Shown here one piece after another: positions 1 to 7,669 of a stretch of DNA of 31,694 nucleotides (position 1 is the stretch's first letter; each line of letters opens with the position of its first letter). The DNA comes from an uncultured Clostridium sp. (GTDB lineage Bacteria > Bacillota > Clostridia > Clostridiales > Clostridiaceae): positions 1 to 31,694 of the forward strand of contig NZ_CAKVJA010000030.1 of NCBI RefSeq assembly GCF_934754925.1. The letters run 5' to 3'. A program made the translations under genes and the position numbers. A model generated the notes under the pieces. It searched no databases and was not told where the DNA came from. It worked only from the letters and a program-made list of their open reading frames with translations.

Positions 1-61
1 TTATGGTGATTCGAAGAAAATGGAGGCAAAAATAGCCTTTCCTATAGTTAAGAAGATATAA
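1..61 (+). CDS. 3' end of an unidentified gene (partial)
   Basis: The window opens inside a reading frame (first full codon at base 2) that ends in TAA at 59-61. Only about 19 C-terminal residues are visible, ending in PIVKKI. A bidirectional hairpin terminator follows 11 bases later, which supports a real gene end. The piece is too short to name a family. Confidence 0.5.
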   Translation, partial: YGDSKKMEAKIAFPIVKKI

Positions 62-71
62 TAAAAAACTT

Positions 72-109
72 AAAAAGATATAGAATTAGATTTAATTCTA
101 TATCTTTTT
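72..109. terminator. bidirectional terminator between convergent genes
   Basis: A perfect 16-bp inverted repeat (72-87 with 94-109) has A-tracts on its left arm and T-tracts on its right arm, so it can act as a Rho-independent terminator on both strands. It lies between the partial plus-strand gene and the minus-strand HAD gene. Confidence 0.85.
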
Positions 110-126
110 ATTATTTATAAATGTTT

Positions 127-819
127 TTATGAATTAAGCAATAAAAGCTTAAGTTCATCAAAATTAGAAATCTCATAGGTAGGTTTTATTGAAGTTTCAT
201 TTATAACTTTGTTAGGGTTGTACCAACAGGTATCTATACCAAAGTTTATTCCACCTTGTATATCAGAACTTAAACTATCTCCTATCATTAAAACTTTGCT
301 TTTATCAAAAAAATTCATAGATTTTAAAGTATGTTCAAAAATTTTAGGATTTGGCTTTGCCGTTGATACTTCTTCAGAAATTACTATAGTTTCAAAGAAT
401 TTTGCTATACTAGATTTTCTAATTCTTTTGTCTTGAACTGATGTAAGGCCGTTAGTTACTATAGCAAGTCTATAAGATTTATGTAGAGTTTCTATAAGTT
501 CTATACTATTATCATATAAAAAGGATGCCGAAGCTAAATTTTCTATATATGAATTTGCAAAAACATTTTCATCAAAATTCATGTTTAACCTATCTGATAA
601 TCTTTTAAATCTTTCTATTTTTAAAACTTCTTGTGTAATAAGGCCTTGTTCAAACTCTTTCCATAGAGCTATATTTATTTCTTGATAAATTTTTAAGTGA
701 TAATTTTCATCATAATTTATATTAAATTTAAGCATTGTATTTTTAAATGCTTCCCTTTCAGATTTCTTGAAATCATATAATGTTTCATCTGCATCAAATA
801 ATATAACTTCGTATTTCAT
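127..819 (-). CDS. HAD-superfamily hydrolase, YjjG/YfnB-type nucleotidase
   Basis: A cytosolic haloacid dehalogenase-fold phosphatase of 230 aa. The four HAD motifs are visible: DADETLYDF near the N-terminus (nucleophile D9 and acid/base D11), TNG around residue 120, the lysine in STAKPNPKIF around 155, and GDSLSSDIQGG around 180 for magnesium. The cap between motifs I and II is helical. The sequence most resembles the YjjG/YfnB subfamily, which dephosphorylates pyrimidine nucleoside monophosphates, including non-canonical ones, as a housecleaning activity. An AAGGGG ribosome binding site precedes the ATG. The gene is monocistronic and ends at the bidirectional terminator at 72-109. Substrate specificity is inferred from the family; other HAD phosphatase substrates are possible. 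Confidence 0.85.
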   Translation of the reverse strand: MKYEVILFDADETLYDFKKSEREAFKNTMLKFNINYDENYHLKIYQEINIALWKEFEQGLITQEVLKIERFKRLSDRLNMNFDENVFANSYIENLASASFLYDNSIELIETLHKSYRLAIVTNGLTSVQDKRIRKSSIAKFFETIVISEEVSTAKPNPKIFEHTLKSMNFFDKSKVLMIGDSLSSDIQGGINFGIDTCWYNPNKVINETSIKPTYEISNFDELKLLLLNS

Positions 820-1119
820 GGTATATGCCCCTTTATTTATTAATTTCTTTCAAATTGCTTTTTTACATTAAAATCGTATATTGATTTTATTTTATAATAA
901 TATAATGATTACAATTTTACAATTAAATAAAGAAAAGATAAAAGTAAATTGACTTTGCATTGAAAGAATTTATTAAAATAATAAAGTAACATATATAATA
1001 TCCCATTGTTTCTAAGTTTGTAAATATTATTAGACTATGATAGTATAAAGAATGCAAGAAAGTAAATAATATTTTTTATTAAAAAGAGAACTTAAAAAGC
1101 GAACGGAGGAAATGAAATT
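820..1119. other. intergenic region between divergent HAD and yjdM genes
   Basis: About 300 AT-rich bases between divergent genes, so promoters for both must lie here. A TTGACT at 949-954 followed 16 bases later by TATTAA is a weak plus-strand candidate. No convincing RNA structure or repeat was seen. Confidence 0.4.
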
Positions 1120-1461
1120 ATGTTACCAAATTGTCCAAAATGTAATTCAGAATATACTTATGAAGATGGAAATCTTTTAATATGTCCAGAATGTGGTCAT
1201 GAATGGACTGCAGCTAGTCAAGCAGCTGAAGAAGAAGCAAATATTATAAAAGATGCAAACGGAAATGTTTTAAATGATGGTGATACAGTTACAATAATTA
1301 AAGATCTTAAAGTAAAAGGTGCTTCATCAGCATTAAAGCAAGGTACAAAAGTTAAAAATATACGTTTATTATATGATGTAACAGATGGCCATGATATAGA
1401 CTGCAAAATTGATGGATTCGGAGCTATGAAATTAAAGTCGTCAGTAGTAAAGAAGATATAA
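1120..1461 (+). CDS. yjdM: YjdM/PhnA-family zinc-ribbon protein
   Basis: A 113-aa protein starting with a zinc ribbon: CPKC at residues 5-8 and CPEC at about 22-25 form a Cys4 metal site, followed by the PhnA domain (NGNVLNDGDTVTIIKDLKVKG and the C-terminal SSVVKKI). The family was once called alkylphosphonate utilisation protein PhnA, but no direct role in C-P bond cleavage is established, and no phosphonate genes lie nearby. The true function is unknown. A strong GGAGG site lies 9 bases before the ATG, and a terminator follows immediately, so it is probably a single-gene transcript. Confidence 0.9.
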   Translation: MLPNCPKCNSEYTYEDGNLLICPECGHEWTAASQAAEEEANIIKDANGNVLNDGDTVTIIKDLKVKGASSALKQGTKVKNIRLLYDVTDGHDIDCKIDGFGAMKLKSSVVKKI

Positions 1462-1471
1462 TATAAAATAA

Positions 1472-1510
1472 GGGAGTTATTAGATATTGTTAATAGCTCC
1501 TTTTGTTTTA
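1472..1510 (+). terminator. Rho-independent terminator of yjdM
   Basis: GGAGTTATTA at 1473-1482 pairs with TAATAGCTCC at 1491-1500 (one G-U pair), followed by a T-rich tail. Confidence 0.85.
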
Positions 1511-1624
1511 TTATGAAAAATACTTTTAAGATACTGTTTAAACCTTTAAAATATTTAAGTTAGATAAATACAACTTATGATATAATTAATTAGTAAGAAT
1601 TTGATTAGTTGGAGGTAATAATTT

Positions 1625-1807
1625 ATGTTTACTAAAGAGGAACTTTTAGTAATTGAAGATGCATTAAAAATAGCAGATGAAAAATATATTAAACTTCTTG
1701 ATGAAAGTAAAAATAATAAGAATAAAATGGTTGCATTTAATAGAAAGCAAAAAAGATTATGGTTAGTTCAAAATAAATTAAATAAATTACTACAAGAAAG
1801 TAAATAA
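1625..1807 (+). CDS. small hypothetical protein (60 aa)
   Basis: I do not recognise this protein. It is 60 aa, highly charged and Lys-rich, and predicted to be all-helical, with regular leucine/isoleucine spacing (EELLVIEDALKIADEKYIKLL) that suggests a short coiled coil or helical hairpin. There is no signal peptide or membrane segment. A GGAGG site 9 bases before the ATG and a good terminator at 1823-1855 directly after the stop argue that it is a genuine single-gene unit rather than a random frame. Confidence 0.65.
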   Translation: MFTKEELLVIEDALKIADEKYIKLLDESKNNKNKMVAFNRKQKRLWLVQNKLNKLLQESK

Positions 1808-1822
1808 TATATAATATTTAAT

Positions 1823-1855
1823 AAATATCTAGTAAAAAAGCTAGGTATTTTTTTA
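1823..1855 (+). terminator. Rho-independent terminator
   Basis: AAATATCTAG at 1823-1832 pairs with CTAGGTATTT at 1841-1850 (one G-U pair), followed by a T-run. Confidence 0.8.
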
Positions 1856-2456
1856 TTCCATCTAAATTAAATATGTAATTAAATTTAGTTGGATATAAAA
1901 AAGTACTAATAGATAAAAATAATATACAAAATATATTAAAAAAATAAAATAATTTACAAAAAACAACAAAAACTTTTATTGGAATAAAAGTATAATTTAT
2001 ACATGTAATTATATGTAAAACATTTTGCTCCATCTATTTAATAAAAAAGTTTTGAAAAATTATAATCCATAAAAAGGTAAAAGAATGATTATTAAAAAAA
2101 TAATTCTTTTAACATATAAATCAGAATATTTTTAAAATTTAAAAAATATTTTATCGAAGACACAGAGAATTTATATAAAATAAAAGTATTATTAAAATAG
2201 TATTTTTGTTGACAAATATTATAAAAATAATAAAAAAAATAAATATAAATTATTAAAATAAAATTAAATATAAAAACACAAAAAAATATATATTTCAATA
2301 TAAGAGTAGAAAATAATTTATATATTTATTAAAAGCATATAAATATGAAATTTTTAAAAGATAATATTTCAAATAAACAAAAAGTAATTAATTTACAAAA
2401 TTGATCATATAAGCTAAAATTATTTGAGTAATAAAAATAAATAAGGAGTAAAGTTT
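1856..2456. other. 600-bp AT-rich gap without a supported gene
   Basis: Extremely AT-rich. Two minus-strand open frames here (about 1818-2033 and 2092-2298) have no ribosome binding site and encode Phe/Ile/Tyr-rich low-complexity strings, as expected of AT-rich DNA read in the wrong frame. A TTGACA at 2209-2214 has no matching -10 box. The promoter of the downstream deacetylase must be here but I cannot place it. Confidence 0.5.
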
Positions 2457-3344
2457 ATGAAAAAGGTTTTAGTTATAATATCATTTGTGTTATTAATGAC
2501 TTTGGGAATAGTTTCTTGTGAAAAAAATGAGGCAAATAATAAGTTAACAGATTTAACTAATAATGAGGAACAACAAAGTGATAATAATGAAAATGTACAA
2601 GAAGATAATCAACAAAAAGATAAGGAAGAAGTAAATGAAATAGAAGAAAAAGAAATTGAATACATAAATATTGCCCCAGAGGAAGTTAGAATTCCTATTC
2701 TTATGTACCATTCTATAAGTGATGATGATCCTAATAATAATTTATTAGTACCACCAAATATGTTTGAAGAGCAAATGGCTTGGTTAGAAGCAAATGAATT
2801 TACTGCAATGAACTTAGATGAGGCCTTAGAGGCTATGGAAACAGGAAAGGTGCCTAAGAGACCAGTAGTAATAACCTTTGATGATGGTTATTCTGATAAC
2901 TATACTAGTGCTTTTCCATCATTAAAAAATCATGGATTAAAAGCTACGTTTTTTGTTATAACTGATGGGGTAGATAACGGATATTATATGTCTACAGATA
3001 TGTTAAAAGAGATGCAGGCAGCTGGAATGTCAATAGAAAATCATACAGCTAATCATTTAGAATTAGATAAGTTATCTAGAGAAGATGCCTATGATGCAAT
3101 TAAGAGGGGGCAAGATTTCCTAAGAAATAATATAGGATCGGATGCAAATTACTTATGTTACCCTGTTGGAAAATATAATGATGAAACTATTGAAATTGAA
3201 AAAGAATTAGGTATTAAAGCGGCAACTACTACTCAAGGAGGAATAAGTTCTATAGGTGATGGTTTATACCAACTAAAAAGGGTTAGAATATATCCAATGA
3301 GTATAGAAAGTTTTGCTTCAATATTTTCTGAGTATATTTATTAG
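2457..3344 (+). CDS. polysaccharide deacetylase lipoprotein (NodB domain)
   Basis: A 295-aa exported enzyme expected to remove N-acetyl groups from an extracellular polysaccharide or peptidoglycan. The N-terminus is a lipoprotein signal peptide with lipobox GIVSC (Cys21 lipidated), followed by a long acidic Asn/Gln/Glu linker (about 25-70) that would tether the domain off the membrane. The NodB fold then begins with PILMYHSI. Catalytic motifs are visible: TFDDGY (metal Asp and catalytic base) and HTANH (two metal-binding His). The third motif is a variant, CYPVGKY, resembling the PgaB/IcaB-like branch more than classical PgdA. The ATG has an AAGGAG site. No terminator separates it from the next gene 60 bases downstream, so the two may be cotranscribed. 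The exact substrate is unknown. Confidence 0.88.
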   Translation: MKKVLVIISFVLLMTLGIVSCEKNEANNKLTDLTNNEEQQSDNNENVQEDNQQKDKEEVNEIEEKEIEYINIAPEEVRIPILMYHSISDDDPNNNLLVPPNMFEEQMAWLEANEFTAMNLDEALEAMETGKVPKRPVVITFDDGYSDNYTSAFPSLKNHGLKATFFVITDGVDNGYYMSTDMLKEMQAAGMSIENHTANHLELDKLSREDAYDAIKRGQDFLRNNIGSDANYLCYPVGKYNDETIEIEKELGIKAATTTQGGISSIGDGLYQLKRVRIYPMSIESFASIFSEYIY

Positions 3345-3403
3345 ACATAAGTTATAATATAATAAAATGAACTAATAAATATGATACTTTCGGAGGTAAA
3401 GTA

Positions 3404-3709
3404 ATGGCTAAAATAACTAGTAGAAATAATGACTTATTAAGGGATTCTAGAAATAAGGTATCCCCAAAGGTTTATGAGCTTTTAATTGATTTAGTTAATG
3501 AAAATAGAGAAGATTTAGCGGAAATAGCATTAAAGATAGACTATTTAATAGAATATGCAAATAGTGCTATTAAGGGAAAAGATTTTTCAGAAGCTTTAGA
3601 AACAGTACAAAGAGCAGAAGAAAGATTAAAGATGATAAAGAGATCAAATTTTGATGTAAGTCATTTAGAATACTTAATTGAAGGTGTTAAAAAAAAGATA
3701 AGGAAGTAA
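3404..3709 (+). CDS. small hypothetical helical protein (101 aa)
   Basis: I do not recognise a family. The protein is 101 aa, charged, cytosolic and predicted to be almost entirely helical, with a basic N-terminus (residues 1-25) and C-terminus (KKKIRK). The central part (DLAEIALKIDYLIEYANSAI, then EALETVQRAEERL) resembles a helical hairpin or TPR-like repeat. A GGAGG site lies 9 bases before the ATG. The stop codon lies inside the left arm of the following bidirectional terminator. It may form an operon with the deacetylase upstream. Confidence 0.65.
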   Translation: MAKITSRNNDLLRDSRNKVSPKVYELLIDLVNENREDLAEIALKIDYLIEYANSAIKGKDFSEALETVQRAEERLKMIKRSNFDVSHLEYLIEGVKKKIRK

Positions 3710-3728
3710 TCACTTCCTTATCTTTTTT
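3691..3728. terminator. bidirectional terminator
   Basis: A perfect 17-bp stem (3691-3707 with 3712-3728) with a 4-base loop and A/T tracts at both ends. It overlaps the stop of the plus-strand gene and lies 4 bases beyond the end of the minus-strand helicase gene. Confidence 0.9.
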
Positions 3729-3732
3729 TATA

Positions 3733-5343
3733 TTATTTAGATTTTTTTCTATTATTACTTCTTCTTTTTTTGTTATTAGTTGAAACTTCAACGTTAACTC
3801 TTCTTTTGTTAATCTTTCCACCAGTACATTTTTCAAGAACTTGTCTATGAATTGTGTTATCTACATTAACAAATGCAAAATTTTCCATTATATCAATATC
3901 TCTTATTTGAGATGCTCCAACCTTAGCATTATTCTTTATATAGTTTATTAATGTCTTAATAGTTAAGCCATCTCTTCTACCAGCAGAGAAGAATAATCTA
4001 ACGTCATTTTCTTTGCTTGATGCAGGAGCTTCAAGTTTATCACTTGAATAATCAAAAGATAATTGATTTTTAAATTGACTTTGAAGTAATGAAGCAATTA
4101 CTTTAACAGAATCATGATTTTCAGTTAATTGAGTAGCAACATCTACGAATCTTGAATAATCTTCTGCTTCTATTATTGATGAAACCTCATTAGCCATTAA
4201 TTCAAATTTAGCGTTATATATTTCTTGAACTGTAGGTATATTTCCTTTTTCGATATTACCCTTAGTTACATTCTTAATTTGTCTAAGGAATCCAAATTCC
4301 TTTGGAGTAATTATACTGTAAGCAGTACCTTCTCTACCTGCTCTACCAGTTCTACCAATTCTGTGAACATAAGATTCAATATCTTGAGGTAACTCATAGT
4401 TAAATACGTGAGTAACACCATCAACATCAATTCCTCTAGCAGCAACGTCTGTAGCAACTAAGAATTTTAATGAACCGTTTTTAAACTTAGCAAGAGTCTT
4501 CATTCTTTGAATTTGAGACATATCTCCATGCATACCTTCAACCATGTATCCTCTAGCTTGCATTGCAGCAACTAAATCATCCACACCTTTTTTAGTTCTG
4601 CAGAATATAATACCTGCTGATGGATTATCAAAATCTATTAGTCTACAAAGAGCTTCTAATCTTTGAGAGCCGTTAACTTCAAAGAAGTTTTGCTTTATTG
4701 TAGAACCAGTCATTTCTTTTCTAGCAATAACTATATGTTGAGCATCTTCTTTTAGATATTTTTTTGATAATTTCTTGATTTGAGGTGGCATTGTTGCAGA
4801 GAATAATAAAGTTTGTCTTTCTTCTGGAATGCTCTTCATTATTTCTTCCATATCATCAATGAATCCCATGTTTAGCATTTCATCAGCTTCATCTAATACT
4901 AAGAATTCTACTGAAGATAAAGGTAAATTCCCTCTTCTTATATGATCTAAAACTCTACCTGGAGTACCAACTACTATATTAGCTCTTTTTAAATCTCTAG
5001 CTTGAAGATGAATTGGTGCTCCACCGTATACAGCAACGATGTTTAATTTTTCGTACTTAGTTAATTTTACTAATTCATCGTGAACTTGTATTGCTAATTC
5101 TCTTGTTGGAGCTAAGATTATTGAGCCTATAGCATCCTTAATTTTTAAATTATTTATCATAGGTAGGCCAAAGGCTGCTGTTTTTCCTGTACCAGTTTGG
5201 GCTTGACCTATAATATCATTACCTGAAAGGGCAACTGGGATTGCTTCGGCTTGAATTGGAGATGGAGTAGTAAAACCTAAATCATCAATAGCTTTTACTA
5301 AAGTTTCCTTTAAGCCTAAATCATTAAATGTTAAATTCGTCAT
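3733..5343 (-). CDS. DEAD-box ATP-dependent RNA helicase with DbpA-type RNA-binding domain
   Basis: A 536-aa RNA helicase that unwinds RNA duplexes in ribosome assembly, mRNA decay or cold adaptation. Visible motifs in order: Q motif (FNDLGLKETL..SPIQAEAIP), Walker A AQTGTGKTAAFG (about 48-59), PTRELA, DEAD (about 152-155), SAT, and the RecA-2 motifs including ARGIDV and HRIGRTGRAGREG. Residues of about 455-525 (RLFFSAGRRDGLTIKTL) match the DbpA/CsdA RNA-binding domain, and the protein ends in a very basic tail (KKRRSNNRKKSK). The layout fits the DeaD/CshA/DbpA group; I leave the symbol open because these paralogues are hard to separate. GAGGA precedes the ATG. The 400-bp upstream gap suggests a long 5' leader, which is common for cold-responsive helicases. 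Confidence 0.92.
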   Translation of the reverse strand: MTNLTFNDLGLKETLVKAIDDLGFTTPSPIQAEAIPVALSGNDIIGQAQTGTGKTAAFGLPMINNLKIKDAIGSIILAPTRELAIQVHDELVKLTKYEKLNIVAVYGGAPIHLQARDLKRANIVVGTPGRVLDHIRRGNLPLSSVEFLVLDEADEMLNMGFIDDMEEIMKSIPEERQTLLFSATMPPQIKKLSKKYLKEDAQHIVIARKEMTGSTIKQNFFEVNGSQRLEALCRLIDFDNPSAGIIFCRTKKGVDDLVAAMQARGYMVEGMHGDMSQIQRMKTLAKFKNGSLKFLVATDVAARGIDVDGVTHVFNYELPQDIESYVHRIGRTGRAGREGTAYSIITPKEFGFLRQIKNVTKGNIEKGNIPTVQEIYNAKFELMANEVSSIIEAEDYSRFVDVATQLTENHDSVKVIASLLQSQFKNQLSFDYSSDKLEAPASSKENDVRLFFSAGRRDGLTIKTLINYIKNNAKVGASQIRDIDIMENFAFVNVDNTIHRQVLEKCTGGKINKRRVNVEVSTNNKKRRSNNRKKSK

Positions 5344-5741
5344 ATAGTATCCTCTTTTTTCATATATTTTTTATTTATTTCAAATTATTTAAATAATTAT
5401 TTCTCATCAATCGACTTTATTAAGTATATAGCAAAAATATAATTAATGCACTAAGTATTTATTGTAAAATATGAAATACTTGTTTATTTTCAAAATAAGA
5501 CAAAATGGTATTGTTTTCATTAACAAATTTAAAAAAAAATTAAAAATACCAAAAAAATATAATTGACAATTAGCGAAAAATAGTTCAAAATATGCAATGG
5601 AAATAGTCATTACTTAAATTTTAAATATTGTGTTATTGTGTCATGGAGTATGTGGGAAGTTAGGTCGACCTATATACTCTATTTTTTTGTAATGATGGAA
5701 CTCCTTCAGGGTAATATATATGTCTATATTGATTAAAAGAT
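5344..5741. other. long leader/intergenic region upstream of the helicase
   Basis: About 400 bases without a protein gene. It contains an 8-bp inverted repeat AAGTATTT...AAATACTT (5453-5460 with 5474-5481), possibly part of the helicase 5' leader, and a plus-strand promoter-like plus terminator-like pair listed separately. I could not identify a convincing minus-strand promoter for the helicase. Confidence 0.5.
5563..5688 (+). ncRNA. candidate small RNA with intrinsic terminator
   Basis: A TTGACA at 5563-5568 is followed 17 bases later by CAAAAT (5586-5591), a plausible though weak promoter. About 50 bases downstream, 5646-5656 can pair with 5669-5679 as an 11-bp stem with two G-U pairs, ending in seven T (5682-5688). 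The G-U pairs favour the plus strand as the transcribed one. The loop contains GGTCGACC, itself self-complementary. No plus-strand gene starts before 6650, so a transcript of roughly 90 nt would be free-standing or antisense to the helicase leader. I matched it to no known RNA family. Confidence 0.35.
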
Positions 5742-5773
5742 AAAAAAGGTGAGCTAAAAATAGCTCACCTTTT
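5742..5773 (-). terminator. Rho-independent terminator of plsC
   Basis: A 13-bp perfect stem (5744-5756 with 5761-5773) and a 4-base loop. Read on the minus strand it is followed by a U-run. Confidence 0.88.
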
Positions 5774-5781
5774 AAAATATA

Positions 5782-6501
5782 TTAAGAAATTTTTGATGCA
5801 ATTATACTTTGAACAGTTTTAGGTAATAAATCTTGTTCTTCTTTAGTTAAATTTGCAGTTTCAATTGCTGGATGGAAATAAAGGTTAACAGTAGCAGGTT
5901 TAATCCAAGGTCCTTTACCATGTTCCATTATTTTAAATGATCCGTCCATAGTTACTGGAATTATAGGACATTTGGATTTAGTAGCTAGTTTAAAGCTACC
6001 AGCCTTAAATTCCTTTATTGGACCTCCCTTACTTCTAGTTCCTTCAGGGAATATTACAATTGAATGACCAGCTTTTAGATTTTTAATTCCCTTAATTATT
6101 GCTTCTCCTGATTTTCTAATATTACTTCTATCCATAAAAACACAGTGTAGGAGGTTCATCCAAGTTCTTACTAGTGGTATTTTTTCAACTTCTATTTTTG
6201 AAATAAAACCTATTACTTTTGGAATTTGAGTAATATATATTGGAATATCAAAGTTACCTTGATGATTACCTACGAATAATACTGTTTTATCCTTAGGAAT
6301 GTTTTCTATACCATGAACATTAATTTTGACTCCAGCTAACTTTAGTAATGAATTTGCCCAGATATTAGTGCACTTATATATTAAAGCTTCACTTTCTTCA
6401 ATTCTATTTTTTTTAATTAAGTATTTAACTCTAAATATGAATGGTGTACTAATTATTAAACTTAATACAAACCATATAAACCAAATTATAGTTCTTATCA
6501 T
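5782..6501 (-). CDS. plsC: 1-acyl-sn-glycerol-3-phosphate acyltransferase
   Basis: A membrane-bound acyltransferase of about 239 aa that converts lysophosphatidic acid to phosphatidic acid, the second acylation step of phospholipid synthesis. The N-terminal hydrophobic segment (IIWFIWFVLSLIISTPFIF) anchors it. The catalytic NHX4D motif is NHQGNFD (about residue 80), and the glycerophosphate-binding motif is FPEGTRSKGG (about 153); IPVTMDGSF follows. A longer frame begins at a TTG at 6519, but that TTG overlaps the AGGAG ribosome binding site, so the ATG at 6501 is the better start. The gene has its own terminator and is separated from the helicase. Confidence 0.92.
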   Translation of the reverse strand: MIRTIIWFIWFVLSLIISTPFIFRVKYLIKKNRIEESEALIYKCTNIWANSLLKLAGVKINVHGIENIPKDKTVLFVGNHQGNFDIPIYITQIPKVIGFISKIEVEKIPLVRTWMNLLHCVFMDRSNIRKSGEAIIKGIKNLKAGHSIVIFPEGTRSKGGPIKEFKAGSFKLATKSKCPIIPVTMDGSFKIMEHGKGPWIKPATVNLYFHPAIETANLTKEEQDLLPKTVQSIIASKIS

Positions 6502-6649
6502 TATTTTGTCACTCCTCAAAACTTAAGTCTAAATAAAGTATACTATAAAATATACTTTAAAAGTAATATATTTGAAATATAAAATATTAATAAAATATTT
6601 ATGGCAGCATATATTAAAAATGAGAAAATTTTTATATGAGGTATAAATA

Positions 6650-7495
6650 GTGGTTAAATTTCAACCTGATAAACTAAAAGTAAGTTATAAAGATGAAATA
6701 GGAATAAAGAATTTCTTACCACCAAGAAGGTATACATTAACTCATTCAGACGAGAGTGGTGAGTTATTTTTATCGATAGGGAAAAAATATGATTTTGATA
6801 AAATTAATTATAATGTTAGAGATGAGGTTATAGGAAGCTGGGAAAAGGATGATAAAAATTATTTGCTTGTTACAGTAGAAGTGGATAATGGGGATGATAT
6901 TAGTGATACTATTAAGAGAGATAAAATATTTAGGCAAGAGATTGTCTTAGCATTAATGGCAATAGTGTATGGAGATAATTTATTTTTTGAAAATAATAAA
7001 GAGTTATATGAGGCGCCTGTTAGAGTAAAATTTAACTCAAAATTTAGTGAATATGATAGCTTAGAAGAGTTAGGGAAGGTAAAAGATTATAAATATGATT
7101 TAGATAGATACAATAATGAATTACCTAATTATAAGTTTAATCCTTTTCCAATGTTACCTCCGGTACAAACACCAGGATATATGAAGGCTGTTGATGAGAA
7201 AAAAAAGAAAAGAGATGCTGTTATTGAAATGGCATTGATAACTATATTAGAGCCGTATATAAGTAGCGAGATATATACTTTGTTTGGCAAGGGTACTCCC
7301 TATTGTATAAAGAGAGCAGAAATAATTGATGCAAGGACATTAAATATTTATGGTCCTTGTAGTGAGGAGTACGAAATAGTAGTTGGACTTAAGGTTGGTA
7401 AGAGACCACCTTTTTATAATAATATGATAATAACATTTTTGATTAATGAAAAAGGTGTAAAAATAAAGAATGTTAAAAATCCTAAGAATAGGTAG
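6650..7495 (+). CDS. Stay-Green (SGR) family protein with C-terminal DUF3888-like extension
   Basis: A 281-aa protein. Residues 1 to about 160 match the Stay-Green domain, known in plants and some bacteria as a chlorophyll magnesium-dechelatase: RRYTLTHSD (27-35, with H32 and D34), RDEVIGSW (57-64), then RDKIFRQEIVLAL and YGD. The His and Asp in THSD and the Asp in RDEV are the conserved polar residues expected to matter for catalysis. Residues of about 185-281 form a second part (VIEMALITILEPYISSEIY...) that resembles DUF3888 proteins, though I hold that match loosely. There is no signal peptide. The GTG start has a weak GAGGT site. The role in a presumably chlorophyll-free anaerobe is unknown; metal removal from another tetrapyrrole is a guess. 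Confidence 0.72.
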   Translation: MVKFQPDKLKVSYKDEIGIKNFLPPRRYTLTHSDESGELFLSIGKKYDFDKINYNVRDEVIGSWEKDDKNYLLVTVEVDNGDDISDTIKRDKIFRQEIVLALMAIVYGDNLFFENNKELYEAPVRVKFNSKFSEYDSLEELGKVKDYKYDLDRYNNELPNYKFNPFPMLPPVQTPGYMKAVDEKKKKRDAVIEMALITILEPYISSEIYTLFGKGTPYCIKRAEIIDARTLNIYGPCSEEYEIVVGLKVGKRPPFYNNMIITFLINEKGVKIKNVKNPKNR

Positions 7496-7501
7496 AAAAA
7501 T

Positions 7502-7530
7502 TTGACATATACTAAATGTTGTAATAAAAT
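7502..7530 (+). promoter_or_regulatory. sigma-A promoter of tRNA-Arg
   Basis: TTGACA at 7502-7507, a 17-base spacer and TAAAAT at 7525-7530, placing transcription start about 15 bases before the tRNA. Confidence 0.85.
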
Positions 7531-7552
7531 AAATATATAATTTAAAATGCGT

Positions 7553-7627
7553 GCTCTCATAGTTCAATGGATAGAATAGTCCCCTCCTAAGGGATAGATA
7601 CAGGTTCGATTCCTGTTGGGAGTACCA
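7553..7627 (+). tRNA. tRNA-Arg (anticodon CCT)
   Basis: A 75-base cloverleaf with encoded CCA. The acceptor stem is GCTCTCA/TGGGAGT, the D-arm starts GTTC, the anticodon stem GTCCC/GGGAT encloses loop CTCCTAA (anticodon CCT, reading AGG), and the T-arm is ACAGG TTCGATT CCTGT. It has its own promoter and terminator. Confidence 0.95.
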
Positions 7628-7632
7628 TTAAT

Positions 7633-7665
7633 AAAAAAGACTTATCAAATTGATAAGTCTTTTTT
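7633..7665. terminator. bidirectional terminator (tRNA-Arg / DUF368 gene)
   Basis: A 15-bp perfect stem (7633-7647 with 7651-7665), a 3-base loop and A/T tracts on both sides. It lies between the tRNA and the end of the minus-strand DUF368 gene. Confidence 0.9.
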
Positions 7666-7669
7666 ATTT

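Noticed and set aside
1120..1461. Role in phosphonate degradation for YjdM/PhnA
   Set aside because: The historical name is misleading and no phosphonate genes are nearby.
2209..2237. TTGACA as a promoter for the deacetylase gene
   Set aside because: No acceptable -10 box at 16-18 bases.
1818..2298. Two minus-strand open frames of 68-71 codons
   Set aside because: No ribosome binding sites; Phe/Ile/Tyr-rich low-complexity products, as expected of AT-rich non-coding DNA.
5690..5720. Fluoride or other known riboswitch around GATGGAACTCC
   Set aside because: The full consensus of no class I know is present, and no plus-strand gene follows.
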